From positions 1-64,000 of the forward strand of contig NZ_JACGYX010000009.1 of NCBI RefSeq assembly GCF_014119005.1: a stretch of DNA of 64,000 nucleotides. The letters are read 5' to 3'. Positions 48,764-59,343 of the stretch are shown in pieces (positions within the stretch are counted from its first letter, which is position 1; each line of letters begins with the position of its first letter). This DNA is from Psychrobacter sp. GP33. GTDB taxonomy: Bacteria > Pseudomonadota > Gammaproteobacteria > Pseudomonadales > Moraxellaceae. The notes under the pieces are model-generated. The model saw only the letters and a program-made list of their open reading frames with translations. It did no database searches and was not told the origin of the DNA. Position numbers and translations under genes: made by a program.

Positions 48764-48939
48764 CCAAAAACTCCTCCATTTATTTATGGCTTATTGTGAC
48801 AAAGGTGCGGCTTATTATTTATTCATAGTAATTTTATTAACGGCTAATTATTAACTTATTAATGATGCTTATTGCTACCGCTGATTTGCCGCACTGATTG
48901 ATATTGCCAAAGTGAATAAATTATAATTTATAGCCCTTC

Positions 48940-50034
48940 TTATAACCCGACCATTTTGGTAATAATGGCGTAGTGGTCTTCAAACATCATGGTGGCATCA
49001 AGCTCGGCGAGTGGCAGCCAAAATGCTTTTGCCGCATCGTCACCACCTTTTACTTTAGGTAGACCATTGGCATCATTTTTTAGCTGAAAATAAAAGGCTT
49101 GGGTAATGGTGCGCCCGCGAGCCGAGCGGTATGGGTCGTCAAAAGTATGCTGACTGTGACAAGAGCCACGTAGGATAGGCTCAGGAATGTTGAGGCACGT
49201 CTCTTCACGCAGCTCACGAATACAGGCGTCAAATAAAGTCTCTTTGGCATCCAAAAAACCGCCCGGCAATGCCCATAGTCCACGTCCTGGCATACCGCCG
49301 CGCTCAACCAATAAGATATGCCCTGATTGTATTACCAACGCATCAACGGTCATAAATATTGGTGGATAGGGCGCGGAATTCCACTTCTTTTTATAGGTAT
49401 CGATATAACCTGCTTCTTCATGCAGCGTGTCATAGGTGGCTGTTTTTTTGAATGCTTTAAGTACGTGACGGGTCGATTCAGGGGTGCGCTCAGGGATTGG
49501 CGATGCGCCCATCAAGTAGCCATCACGAATCGGTGTGGCGGACAGGTTATGATAATTGGGTACAGAAACCGATGCCCAGTTTGGAAATAATGATAAATAA
49601 TAAGACGAGCTGTCTTTAGAATGTCCAATAAGACCAATATCTGCGCTCAAGTCGCCAGTCACTGATTTAATTGCCGCTTGCACATATTGTAGCCAGCGCG
49701 TGTCATTATAGAGCGCATCATCAAGACCCACGCAGTGTATCCGTGCCGCGTCATCTTCTGAATAAGCACCTTTAATCATCTTGGCGCGTTCTGATACAGT
49801 AAAAGGATTGCGCAGACTGCGTGGCAGGTTTGCCGAACCAATCAGCATAATGACGTTATCAGCGCGCTTTAGTGCCTCATCAATCACTGCTTTATGTCCA
49901 CGATGAAACGGTTGGAAACGCCCGATAAAGACTAAATACTGATAATGCTTGATATCTTGTTCCGTATCTTCTGTCATTGCGGCTGATTCTGGGTTAAAGA
50001 TGGTTTTTGAATTGGGACTTATTGAAGTACTCAC
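48940..50034 (-). CDS. nadM: Bifunctional NMN adenylyltransferase / Nudix hydrolase
   Basis: A 364-residue fusion. The N-terminal nucleotidyltransferase domain (about 30-195) has FIGRFQPFHRGHKAVIDEAL with the HxGH-type site and NPFTVSERAKMI, converting NMN to NAD. The C-terminal Nudix domain (about 220-364) has the box GGFLDAKETLFDACIRELRE followed by ETCL; relatives hydrolyse ADP-ribose to AMP and ribose-5-phosphate. The Nudix box has Cys where consensus has the last Gly. The order with nadV makes a compact nicotinamide-to-NAD salvage unit like that of Synechocystis slr0787. Confidence 0.94.
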   Translation of the reverse strand: MSTSISPNSKTIFNPESAAMTEDTEQDIKHYQYLVFIGRFQPFHRGHKAVIDEALKRADNVIMLIGSANLPRSLRNPFTVSERAKMIKGAYSEDDAARIHCVGLDDALYNDTRWLQYVQAAIKSVTGDLSADIGLIGHSKDSSSYYLSLFPNWASVSVPNYHNLSATPIRDGYLMGASPIPERTPESTRHVLKAFKKTATYDTLHEEAGYIDTYKKKWNSAPYPPIFMTVDALVIQSGHILLVERGGMPGRGLWALPGGFLDAKETLFDACIRELREETCLNIPEPILRGSCHSQHTFDDPYRSARGRTITQAFYFQLKNDANGLPKVKGGDDAAKAFWLPLAELDATMMFEDHYAIITKMVGL

Positions 50035-50435
50035 GCAATCTCCTTTGTCGTTATTATCGTATTCGTTATTATTTATGAGGGTGAGAATAAGTGGTATTAA
50101 TTAAATATGAGCTTTAAAAAATATTGGTAGATAGTGGCGGAGTGTGAGGGGTATTGTCAATTGTTAAACGTAACGACTGTTAAACACAAAGACATGGCGA
50201 GGCTGCGGTATAGACCTTGCTTAATAGCGGTTTACCCTCTGCTTGATAATCTCTTTGTCTGCCTTAAGATAGAGGTTATACATTTTATCTTATCATCAGA
50301 AAAATCAAATCTGTTTATAGATAGAAGATAACTTTAATTCACAGTAGCGCAGTCGGAATTGAGCGCTGAGTGCGTTATAATAGCGAGCATAAATGGACTG
50401 TCATCACGTCTACTCCAAATAAATAAGGAACTCTT
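50035..50435. other. Divergent spacer between nadM and nfuA
   Basis: About 400 bp. A TATAAT at 50376-50381 is a candidate -10 for nfuA but lacks a good -35. I did not recognise an NrtR or IscR site by eye. No ORF supported. Confidence 0.45.
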
Positions 50436-51125
50436 ATGAGTGAGCACAATATGAGTGAAAATAATCCAACCGCCACTGCGCCTACCGATTATGAATCTGC
50501 ACTAGATGTTGAGCAAACCGATATTAAAAGCAGCATTACTATTACCGAATCAGCTCAAGGTTATTTGGCTGATCTGCTCTCCAAGCAAGATACCGATGGT
50601 ATCGGCGTGCGTATTTTCGTTGAGCATCCGGGTACGCCGCGTGCCGAATGCTGTATGGCTTATAATCAGCCGGGCGAAGAGGACAGCGCAGATTTGCAAT
50701 TCAGCTATGAGCATTTTTCTGCCTTTATTGATGCCGCCTCTGTGCCGTATTTAGAAGATGCCGTGATTGATTATAATAAAGACCGTTTTGGTGGTCAGCT
50801 GACCTTTCGTGCACCTAACTCAAAAGTGCCAAAAGTGGGTGCTGATGCCAGTGTTGAAGAGCGTATTAACTATGTTTTGCAATCCGAAATTAATCCAGGA
50901 TTAGCCGCGCATGGTGGTGATGTGCAGTTGCTTGAACTGATTAATGAAGAAGGTATTGGCTTAACGGCGGTATTAAAGTTCGGCGGCGGTTGTCAGGGTT
51001 GTTCAGCGGTCGACATGACTTTGCGTCAAGGGGTTGAGGTTCAGCTTAAACAACAAATACCGGAGCTTACGCAAGTCATTGATGAGACGGATCATACGCG
51101 TACTGAAAATGCCTACTATAAATAA
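50436..51125 (+). CDS. nfuA: Fe-S cluster biogenesis protein NfuA
   Basis: A 229-residue Fe-S carrier. An N-terminal degenerate A-type domain (about 33-130; [36 protein letters not shown] in part) precedes a C-terminal Nfu domain with [14 protein letters not shown], whose CxxC (Cys186, Cys189) binds a 4Fe-4S cluster at the dimer interface. It delivers clusters to client enzymes such as aconitase, especially under oxidative or iron stress. The first 30 residues are an extra polar leader. An AAGGAAC ribosome-binding site precedes the ATG. Confidence 0.96.
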   Translation: MSEHNMSENNPTATAPTDYESALDVEQTDIKSSITITESAQGYLADLLSKQDTDGIGVRIFVEHPGTPRAECCMAYNQPGEEDSADLQFSYEHFSAFIDAASVPYLEDAVIDYNKDRFGGQLTFRAPNSKVPKVGADASVEERINYVLQSEINPGLAAHGGDVQLLELINEEGIGLTAVLKFGGGCQGCSAVDMTLRQGVEVQLKQQIPELTQVIDETDHTRTENAYYK

Positions 51126-51217
51126 AGATTAAGGGTGTCCTGAGAAATATTATGTTTCTTACTACTTATGAATATTATTCATTAACAGATTAGGTTTTCG
51201 CTATTCTTTTCATAAGA

Positions 51218-51248
51218 GAGCTGGGTTATGATTAACTCAGCTTTTTTT
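51218..51248 (+). terminator. Terminator of nfuA
   Basis: AGCTGGGTTA pairs with TAACTCAGCT (one G-U) around a TGAT loop, followed by eight T. Confidence 0.88.
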
Positions 51249-51357
51249 TATGACTATTGTTTGGGAAATCGCTTTTTTCAAGATGATTTATAGTCAATAT
51301 TTAATACCAAACATTCGAAACTAAGAAATATAACTAGAAACATAGAAGGAATATATT

Positions 51358-52668
51358 ATGAGTGATGGACAACCAGTCAACCCTAAGACAACCACAAAGC
51401 ATATAGAGACGTTAGCCATTCATGCCGGATACACAGTAGAGCCGACCACCAAAGCGGTGGCAGTGCCCATTTATCACACCAGTTCATATGCATTTGACGA
51501 TACGCAGCATGCGGCAGATTTGTTTGATTTGAAAGTCGCGGGTAATATTTATACGCGCATTATGAATCCGACCAATGCGGTACTTGAGGAGCGTGTGGCT
51601 GCGATGGAAGGTGGCGTGGGCGGGCTTGCCGTCGCTTCAGGTATGGCGGCGATTACTTATACGGTGCAGACCATTTGTGAGATGGGCGATAATATCGTCA
51701 CCGTGTCGACGCTCTATGGTGGCACGTATAATTTATTCGCTCATACTTTACCGCGCCAAGGTATTGAGGTGCGCTTCTTTGACCATACTAATCCTGAAGC
51801 GATTCGCGATTTAATCGATGATAAGACCAAGATGATTTTTGCCGAAAGTATCGGTAATCCGCTCGGTAATATCGTTGATATCCAAGCGCTCAGTGATATT
51901 GCTCATGAATATGGTGTGCCATTAGTCATTGATAATACCGTTGCGACACCTGCCATCTGCCGTCCGTTTGATTTTGGTGCGGATATCGTGGTGCATGCGT
52001 TGACCAAATATATGAGTGGTACGGGTACTTCTATTGGTGGTGCAATTATTGACAGCGGTCGTTTTCCTTGGGGTGATTATCCTGAGCGTTTTCCACTGCT
52101 AAATACCCCTGATGTCAGCTATCATGGGGTGAACTTTGTACAAGATATTGGCGCTGCGGCATTTATCGCTCGTGCTCGGGTAGCACCATTACGTAATACG
52201 GGCGCAGCTCTCAGTCCGTTGAATGCCTTTAGTATTATGCAAGGGATGGAGACACTCAGCCTACGTATGGAGCGTCATGTGCAAAATGCGCAAGCCGTTG
52301 CTGAATATCTACGTGACCATGACAAAGTCGCTTGGGTAAAATATGCTGGTTTGCCTGACCACCCTGATTATGAGCTGGCGCAGCGTTATATGAAAGGAAC
52401 GCCATCGGCGATTTTGACCTTTGGTGTAAAAGGCGGTCGCGAGGCAGGGGCGCACTTTATTGATGCGTTGCAGTTATTCACGCGATTGGTCAATATCGGT
52501 GATGCAAAATCACTGGCTTGCCATCCAGCAACCACCACCCATCGTCAGCTAAACGAGCAAGAATTGGCACAAGCTGGGGTTAGCGAAGATATGGTACGTT
52601 TGTCGATTGGTATTGAACATATTGATGATATTAAGGCGGATTTGGCGCAAGCATTAGCCGCTGCTTAA
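51358..52668 (+). CDS. metY: O-acetylhomoserine sulfhydrylase / aminocarboxypropyltransferase
   Basis: A 436-residue PLP enzyme of the Cys/Met metabolism family. It makes homocysteine from O-acetylhomoserine and sulfide. The PLP Lys217 lies in VVHALTKYMSGTGTSIGG. PIYHTSSYAFDDTQHAADLFDLKVAGNIYTR (opening quoted in part) and SLGDAKSL-type C-terminus (here NIGDAKSLACHPATTTHRQL) are typical of MetY rather than MetB/MetC. An AAGGAATAT ribosome-binding site precedes the ATG. I looked for a SAM riboswitch in the 230-bp leader and saw none. Confidence 0.93.
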   Translation: MSDGQPVNPKTTTKHIETLAIHAGYTVEPTTKAVAVPIYHTSSYAFDDTQHAADLFDLKVAGNIYTRIMNPTNAVLEERVAAMEGGVGGLAVASGMAAITYTVQTICEMGDNIVTVSTLYGGTYNLFAHTLPRQGIEVRFFDHTNPEAIRDLIDDKTKMIFAESIGNPLGNIVDIQALSDIAHEYGVPLVIDNTVATPAICRPFDFGADIVVHALTKYMSGTGTSIGGAIIDSGRFPWGDYPERFPLLNTPDVSYHGVNFVQDIGAAAFIARARVAPLRNTGAALSPLNAFSIMQGMETLSLRMERHVQNAQAVAEYLRDHDKVAWVKYAGLPDHPDYELAQRYMKGTPSAILTFGVKGGREAGAHFIDALQLFTRLVNIGDAKSLACHPATTTHRQLNEQELAQAGVSEDMVRLSIGIEHIDDIKADLAQALAAA

Positions 52669-52697
52669 TTTTATTCAATATTTAAAAGTCAGTCATG

Positions 52698-52730
52698 AAA
52701 AAACCCATATCAGACCGATATGGGTTTTTT
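52698..52730. terminator. Bidirectional terminator between metY and the PfkB-family gene
   Basis: AAAAAACCCATATC and its exact complement around a 5-base loop, between convergent genes. Confidence 0.93.
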
Positions 52731-52769
52731 ATTTATACTAGCTTTTTCATTGCTCGATATCTGAATTAC

Positions 52770-53792
52770 TTAAGCGGTTAAGACTCGGCGCGAAATGTCT
52801 TGATAGTCTTGTGGTGCCAAACGTGGACCGAACTGTTGAATCACTTGCGCGGATACTTCGCTGGCAAGTCGACCACATTCTGGCAAGCTATAGTGCTGCG
52901 ATAGGGCGTATAAGAACGCGCCGGCATAGTTGTCGCCTGCACCATTGGTATCAATCACATCGCTAACGGCGGGCGTAGCAACCTCATGAATAATAATATC
53001 GTCATCTTCTTGTACTGGCTTTTGGGCGATAACAGCACCATTTGCGCCATCGGTTACCACCGCAATTTGGCAATGCTCAAGCAGGGCACGTGCTGATGCT
53101 TTTAATTGTTTTTTATCCGTGAACAGGCGTGCTTCTTCACTATTGCAAAAAATCACGGCGACTTTATTGCCAAGCATATTAAGTAAGCCGTCTTTAGCAA
53201 ATTTTACTACCGCTGGATCAGCAAAGCTCACCGCGATTTTGGTACCATGAATGCCAGCTTGTTGGCGCAGCTGGGTCATTGCAGGTTGGATGCTCTCAGA
53301 CATTGCCAAGTAGCCTTCTAAATACAACCACTCAGCACTCACTAAAGCATCGAAATTTACATTCTCAGCGGTGATATCGCTCGATGTGCCCAGATAGGTT
53401 TGCATGGTACGCTCGCCGTCTTCCGTTACTGCCACTACGCAAGAGCCAGTCACACCACCTGTATGGATTGATTTTTCTGAAGTCGCAACGCCAGCATTAT
53501 GTAGATCTTGCAGATAAAAGGTGCCTTGTTTATCATCGCCTACACGGCACGCATAAAACGGCTTACCGCCCAAGCTTGCAAAGGTAAACATGGTATTGGC
53601 CGCTGAGCCACCGCCCGCTTGTTTGGTTGGTTTGATATTTGCCAATTGAAAATAAGCAAGTAGTTGCTGCTGCTCTTCAATCGCTGCCAGCGTCATATTT
53701 CCCTTGGTCAGTTCGGTCTCATCTAATGCCGCATCGCTCAACACATATTCGTGGTCAACCAACGCATTACCTATTGCCATTACATCGTACAT
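52770..53792 (-). CDS. PfkB-family kinase, adenosine kinase-like
   Basis: A 340-residue ribokinase-fold enzyme. VMAIGNALVDHEYVLSD opens it, GGSAANTMFTFASLGG is the N-terminal PfkB motif, and DVIDTNGAGDNYAGAFLYAL the C-terminal ATP-binding motif with the catalytic Asp of DTNGAGD. The sequence is closest to what I know as bacterial adenosine kinase-like proteins, but the substrate cannot be fixed from motifs. Monocistronic; the next gene, rsmI, is 80 bp upstream on the same strand and may share a transcript. Confidence 0.88.
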   Translation of the reverse strand: MYDVMAIGNALVDHEYVLSDAALDETELTKGNMTLAAIEEQQQLLAYFQLANIKPTKQAGGGSAANTMFTFASLGGKPFYACRVGDDKQGTFYLQDLHNAGVATSEKSIHTGGVTGSCVVAVTEDGERTMQTYLGTSSDITAENVNFDALVSAEWLYLEGYLAMSESIQPAMTQLRQQAGIHGTKIAVSFADPAVVKFAKDGLLNMLGNKVAVIFCNSEEARLFTDKKQLKASARALLEHCQIAVVTDGANGAVIAQKPVQEDDDIIIHEVATPAVSDVIDTNGAGDNYAGAFLYALSQHYSLPECGRLASEVSAQVIQQFGPRLAPQDYQDISRRVLTA

Positions 53793-53872
53793 TGCTTATT
53801 TCCCTCAGCTTAATATTAAGAAAAAAAATTAAGAACACAGTTAATCATAGTAAAAACTATCAGCGCTACTTA

Positions 53873-54847
53873 TTAATGAGTTGCTTGTAGCTCAAGTAAG
53901 CGCTGATATAACGCATTTTTTTTCACACCAGTCATATCAGCGGCTAAAGCGGCTGCTTTTTTGACGGATAAATCCAACAATAAACGCTGTAATAATGCAT
54001 CGTGTACGCTGATATCGTCATCATCTTGTGCGGTATGATTGCCAGCAACTACCACTACCATCTCACCACGCTGCTGATTGTCATCGGCTTTCACAAATTC
54101 AATCAATTCACCAAGGGTTAATTTCTGTACCGTCTCAAAGGTCTTGGTCAACTCACGGCAAAACGTCACGCTGCGCTCCGCGCCAAATATCGCTGCCATA
54201 TCTTCTAAACTGGCAATAATGCGATGCGGTGCTTCATAAAATATCAGCGTTTCTGTGCGTGCCTGCAATGCCGTCAGTTGCTTTTGGCGACCATGGCTTT
54301 TTGCCGGTAAAAAGCCGATAAAGCTAAATCGGTCAGAGGGTAAGCCAGCAACCGATAACGCGGCAATCGCAGCAGAGACACCAGCAATCGGTGATACGGT
54401 GACGCCAGCGGCATGCGCAGCTTGTACCAATTGATACCCTGGATCACTCACTAATGGTGTTCCAGCATCGCTAATCAATGCAACCGAATGCCCTTGCTGA
54501 ATCATCTCAATAATTTTTGGGGTTTGAATGGCGCTATTGTGCTCATGATATGCCCACAGCTTATTGTGACCTTTTTTATTATCCGTACCTTCAGTCGTAC
54601 CGCCATCAGTATTTTTATTGGCAATGTTGTTATTATTACTAGAAGAATTATCAGTATTATTATCTTTAGCGGCTTTGGTATCAATGCCAAAATAAGACAG
54701 TAATTTGCCCGAGGTGCGTGTGTCTTCACAAGCGATAATAGCCACCTGTTTTAGCGTATCAATCGCGCGCGGCGTCATATCTTGCATATTACCAATAGGT
54801 GTGGCAACGATATATAGACAAGCTGGCATCGTAGTGGGGGTAGACAT
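53873..54847 (-). CDS. rsmI: 16S rRNA (cytidine1402-2'-O)-methyltransferase
   Basis: A 324-residue tetrapyrrole-methylase-fold enzyme that methylates the ribose of C1402 in the decoding centre. LYIVATPIGNMQDMTPRAID, IACEDTRTSGKLL, ALISDAGTPLVSDPGYQLV, PSDRFSFIGFLPAKSHGRQ and YEAPHRII are all diagnostic. The usual length is about 285; the excess is an Asn/Ser/Thr/Asp/Gly-rich insert at about residues 57-95, just before LWAYHEHN. The divergent yraN is its conserved neighbour. Confidence 0.95.
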   Translation of the reverse strand: MSTPTTMPACLYIVATPIGNMQDMTPRAIDTLKQVAIIACEDTRTSGKLLSYFGIDTKAAKDNNTDNSSSNNNNIANKNTDGGTTEGTDNKKGHNKLWAYHEHNSAIQTPKIIEMIQQGHSVALISDAGTPLVSDPGYQLVQAAHAAGVTVSPIAGVSAAIAALSVAGLPSDRFSFIGFLPAKSHGRQKQLTALQARTETLIFYEAPHRIIASLEDMAAIFGAERSVTFCRELTKTFETVQKLTLGELIEFVKADDNQQRGEMVVVVAGNHTAQDDDDISVHDALLQRLLLDLSVKKAAALAADMTGVKKNALYQRLLELQATH

Positions 54848-55134
54848 TAAAACCTCTTAGGAATAATAGTTATAAGAGCGCTGGTTGCGAAGCCAATAAA
54901 CGCGCAAAGGGTATTAGTTTAGCATGTTGTGCTATGATAAATCTGAAATGCCAGTTGCATCAGGCATCATTTTTATTGACAATAAACACAGACGGAACTG
55001 CCATAACAAACCCTTAACACCCCTGTAGGTACAATCAGTTACAGTGCTAATATACATAAACCGTTGTCATAACTCATTGTCCATATAATTTAATCAACAA
55101 ACCTTAACCACATTAGCACAAGAGTCAGTATCCA

Positions 55135-55557
55135 ATGGCAGCAATGATGGTGTTAAATGCGCCAAAACAGCAACAAGGCAGTCAATTTGAACAGTATGCC
55201 TGTCAGTTTCTGCAGCAACACGGGCTGACGCTTATCTCTCGTAATTGGCAGCAGCCAAACATTGGCGAGCTCGATTTAGTCATGCTAGAGGTTGGGCAAG
55301 CGTGGTCGACGCTGGTGTTTATCGAAGTACGCCAGCGCGTGCGCTCAGGGTTTGGCGATGCTGCTTTAACGGTCACGCCTGCCAAACAACGCAAAATCAT
55401 TAAAACAGCGCAATACTTTTTACAGCAGCACCCGCACTACGCAAATTATGACTGTCGATTTGACGTAATAGCCTATAATACTAAACGGCCAGATAACGCA
55501 AAAGTAGAGTATCAACCCGAATGGTTGCAAGGCGCGTTTATTACTTCTGCATGGTAA
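55135..55557 (+). CDS. yraN: YraN family protein (UPF0102), putative endonuclease fold
   Basis: A 140-residue protein. FEQYACQFLQQHGLTLISRNWQ, GELDLVML and VFIEVRQRVRSGFGDAALTV contain the restriction-endonuclease-like Glu/Asp-GELD and ExR core of UPF0102. Biochemical function in most bacteria is unclear. The first 18 residues before QFEQYA are probably extra, and several ATG codons (55135, 55144, 55147) could serve as start. It is divergent from rsmI, the same neighbours as in E. coli. Confidence 0.9.
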   Translation: MAAMMVLNAPKQQQGSQFEQYACQFLQQHGLTLISRNWQQPNIGELDLVMLEVGQAWSTLVFIEVRQRVRSGFGDAALTVTPAKQRKIIKTAQYFLQQHPHYANYDCRFDVIAYNTKRPDNAKVEYQPEWLQGAFITSAW

Positions 55558-55713
55558 ATGCTAAAAACAACATGTTTGTAGTCATTTTAACGAGAAGCTG
55601 CATCACTTCAACAATATGCCGTTACCAAATACCTAACCGCACAACATAAAATTTGAGTAAAGTAACCGCAATCATTGCCCCGACCTATTTAACACTGTCT
55701 TATGAGGTAAATA

Positions 55714-56388
55714 ATGACAAGGATGCATTCATTCCCTTCTTTTTTCACCCCGCGCCGCGCTATGATAGGTGCCATTATCACCGCTTGCCTCATGAGTACC
55801 GGTTGTGCCACCAACTATTTGACCAATAGTACTGAGGGCACCTATGGTGTGCCTGCCACCGAGCGTACCATTCCACAGCGCCTGCTTGACCGGAGTATTG
55901 AGCATACTGCAAAAGTTAATATTTACGGTCTGCAAGAAGATTTGCAACAAAACAGTCGCATCAGTATTAATAGCTTTTATAGTGAAGTGCTTTTACTGGG
56001 TGAAGTACCGTCTGAAGACATCAAAACGCAAATTGAAAAGGTGGTCGGCTCAATGCCTGACGTAAGCCGCGTTTATAATGAGATGAAAGTTAGTGTCTCG
56101 AAAGGCTATAGTGCAACGGTTCATGACGGCTATATCACCTCAAAACTGCTGGCAAGAGTCACCGCTAATAATGGTATCAAATCGTCACAGATTAAAATTA
56201 TTACTAATGATGGAGTCGTCTATGTAATGGGGCGAATGACACCTTCACAGCAAAGTTTACTCATTGATATGGCAAATAATACGGTTGGTATTACCGAATT
56301 GGTACTGTTGACCACTTTAATGAACGAACAGGGCACGCCCATCACTGAAGAAGATATCATGTCTGAAACCGGCGCACCTGCGTCATAG
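55714..56388 (+). CDS. BON-domain lipoprotein, DolP-like
   Basis: A 224-residue exported lipoprotein. The signal segment (about 15-31) ends in STGC, giving lipobox Cys at about residue 31. Two BON domains follow at about 62-125 and 135-205: INSFYSEVLLLGEVPSEDIK and IKIITNDGVVYVMGRMTPSQ. Its place next to yraN and rsmI matches dolP (yraP) in enterobacteria, an outer-membrane lipoprotein that supports envelope integrity and the BAM complex. Orthology is inferred from domains and position. Confidence 0.88.
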   Translation: MTRMHSFPSFFTPRRAMIGAIITACLMSTGCATNYLTNSTEGTYGVPATERTIPQRLLDRSIEHTAKVNIYGLQEDLQQNSRISINSFYSEVLLLGEVPSEDIKTQIEKVVGSMPDVSRVYNEMKVSVSKGYSATVHDGYITSKLLARVTANNGIKSSQIKIITNDGVVYVMGRMTPSQQSLLIDMANNTVGITELVLLTTLMNEQGTPITEEDIMSETGAPAS

Positions 56389-56438
56389 TGGCATCATAAC
56401 GGAAATGGCTAAACGCATAGGTAATAAGGATATTTAAT

Positions 56439-57437
56439 ATGACCAGTCACTATATCAGGCAGCATAGTAGCGCGGCTCCTTTGGGTAAAAGTTTCGATAG
56501 TAGCAACGACGATAATAGTACTGCAAAATCGCGTGTACTTATCCGTTATAGTATGACTGGTGTATTAGTGGTAGGTGCTGTTTTAATGGCAACCCAGCAA
56601 GCACAAGCATCTTCTGTCTTGAGCGTATTAAATAGTGTGACCGTGACCGGCGGTGTTGGCGTCAGTAAAGATATCCTATATGGTGAAGCGCCGCTGCAAG
56701 ATTTGGATATCTATTACCCTAAGCCGTTAGCGCAAGCCATGCAGCGTCAACAGACTATTGCTGCCAGCTACCCCATGGTAGTGTTTGTGCATGGCGGTTC
56801 GTGGGAAAGCGGTACTAAAGAAGATTACGCGTTCGTGGGTAAAAGTTTTGCACAAGCAGGTTATGTCACTGCTGTGATTAATTACCGCAAAGCGCCCGAG
56901 CACCTTTATCCTGATTATGTTAAGGACACGGCGCGTGCGATTGCGTGGAGTTATCATAATGCGGAAAGTTTTTATGCCAATCCGCAGCGTTTGGCAGTTG
57001 TCGGTCACTCGGCAGGCGCTTTTAATGTCGTTGCTGCAGTTGCCAATGAAGATTTTCTAGTGCCCTATGGATTAAAACCGAATGATATTCGCGCGGTGGT
57101 CGGTATTGCCGGTCCTTATAGTTATGACTTTCGTAACTTTAGCAGTGCAAGCGCATTTCCTGCAACTGCCACTCCAGATGAGGTGATGCCAGATAGGCAG
57201 ATTAAAGGCACACAGCCGCCTTATTTATTACTAACTGCTGAAAAAGATCAGGTCGTTGCGGCGCAAAATACGATTAATATGACCCAAGCGTTAAGAGCGC
57301 ATGGCGCGACAGTAGGCAATGGCGTGATTAAGGGTGCCAGTCATACTACCAGCATTGGTGCGATGGCGTCTCCACTGCGCTGGGTCAATGATGTGCGAGC
57401 GCAAGTGCTACAGTATTTGGCAACAGAACTACAATAA
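56439..57437 (+). CDS. Exported alpha/beta hydrolase (carboxylesterase-like)
   Basis: A 332-residue protein. After about 35 polar residues a hydrophobic helix (about 37-54) ends in AQA, a likely signal peptide. The hydrolase core has VFVHGGSWESG (oxyanion hole HGG), NYRKAPEHLYPDYVKD, and VVGHSAGAFNV with nucleophile Ser191; AEKDQVV and GASHT supply the likely Asp and His. The fold resembles hormone-sensitive lipase/esterase enzymes. An AAGGATATTT ribosome-binding site supports the ATG at 56439. It is 50 bp after the BON gene and may be cotranscribed. Confidence 0.85.
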   Translation: MTSHYIRQHSSAAPLGKSFDSSNDDNSTAKSRVLIRYSMTGVLVVGAVLMATQQAQASSVLSVLNSVTVTGGVGVSKDILYGEAPLQDLDIYYPKPLAQAMQRQQTIAASYPMVVFVHGGSWESGTKEDYAFVGKSFAQAGYVTAVINYRKAPEHLYPDYVKDTARAIAWSYHNAESFYANPQRLAVVGHSAGAFNVVAAVANEDFLVPYGLKPNDIRAVVGIAGPYSYDFRNFSSASAFPATATPDEVMPDRQIKGTQPPYLLLTAEKDQVVAAQNTINMTQALRAHGATVGNGVIKGASHTTSIGAMASPLRWVNDVRAQVLQYLATELQ

Positions 57438-57524
57438 GTGCAGTTAATAAGCTCGAGTAGTAAATCCCGTGCTAAATAGGGTAGTAAATAACCGTATGAC
57501 AGTACTGCTAGAGTTGCTAACTCT

Positions 57525-57533
57525 TGTTATAAT
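57525..57533 (+). promoter_or_regulatory. Putative extended -10 promoter for the ibaG gene
   Basis: TGTTATAAT is a TGn-extended consensus -10 about 65 bases before the BolA-family start codon. Confidence 0.5.
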
Positions 57534-57596
57534 GGCGTCCTATTCACCCCCATTCTATGGTAAAGACCACTTTTTACTAATAAAACAGGTATTCCT

Positions 57597-57848
57597 ATGA
57601 GCATGAACGCTGACGATTTGATTGCATTTTTACAGCCACATTTTCCAGAGGCTTTCATTCAAGCTGCCAATCAAGGCAATAAATTTGATGTGCGCGTGGT
57701 TGATGCAAGCTTTGAGGGCAAGCGTTCTGTTCAACGCCAACAGGCTATTTATGCGCTTGTTAATGATAAAATTGCCAGCGGTGATATTCATGCGCTTAAT
57801 ATTCAAGCATTAACCCCAGCTGAATGGGATGTTCAATCAAAAGGCTAA
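57597..57848 (+). CDS. ibaG: BolA-family protein, IbaG/YrbA type
   Basis: An 83-residue protein. FDVRVVDASFEGKRSVQRQQAIYALV (quoted in part), with a SxRQ-like turn, and IHALNIQALTPAEW match the IbaG branch of BolA proteins, which pair with monothiol glutaredoxins in Fe-S handling. Position just before murA is the same as in other gammaproteobacteria (ibaG-murA). ATG at 57597; an ATG at 57603 is possible. It is normal length. Confidence 0.92.
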   Translation: MSMNADDLIAFLQPHFPEAFIQAANQGNKFDVRVVDASFEGKRSVQRQQAIYALVNDKIASGDIHALNIQALTPAEWDVQSKG

Positions 57849-57926
57849 GTAAGTCTTAATTTAAAGGCTTTTAAGGCTAAACTGTTTTATGCGGTTACTT
57901 AATAGTTATTTAAGAATTACGTTTAG

Positions 57927-59258
<1,332 letters not shown>

Positions 59259-59343
59259 TTATTAAAGCCGTCCATTAAAAACCATATCAGCACTAGTAAA
59301 TAGCAACAGACATCACAGAATCGCAACCGGACAAGATGCCCCT

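Noticed and set aside
51126..51357. SAM riboswitch ahead of metY
   Set aside because: The leader contains the nfuA terminator and AT-rich sequence, without aptamer-like helices.
54848..55134. TTGACA at about 54977 as a yraN promoter
   Set aside because: The nearest -10-like hexamers are at unsuitable spacing.
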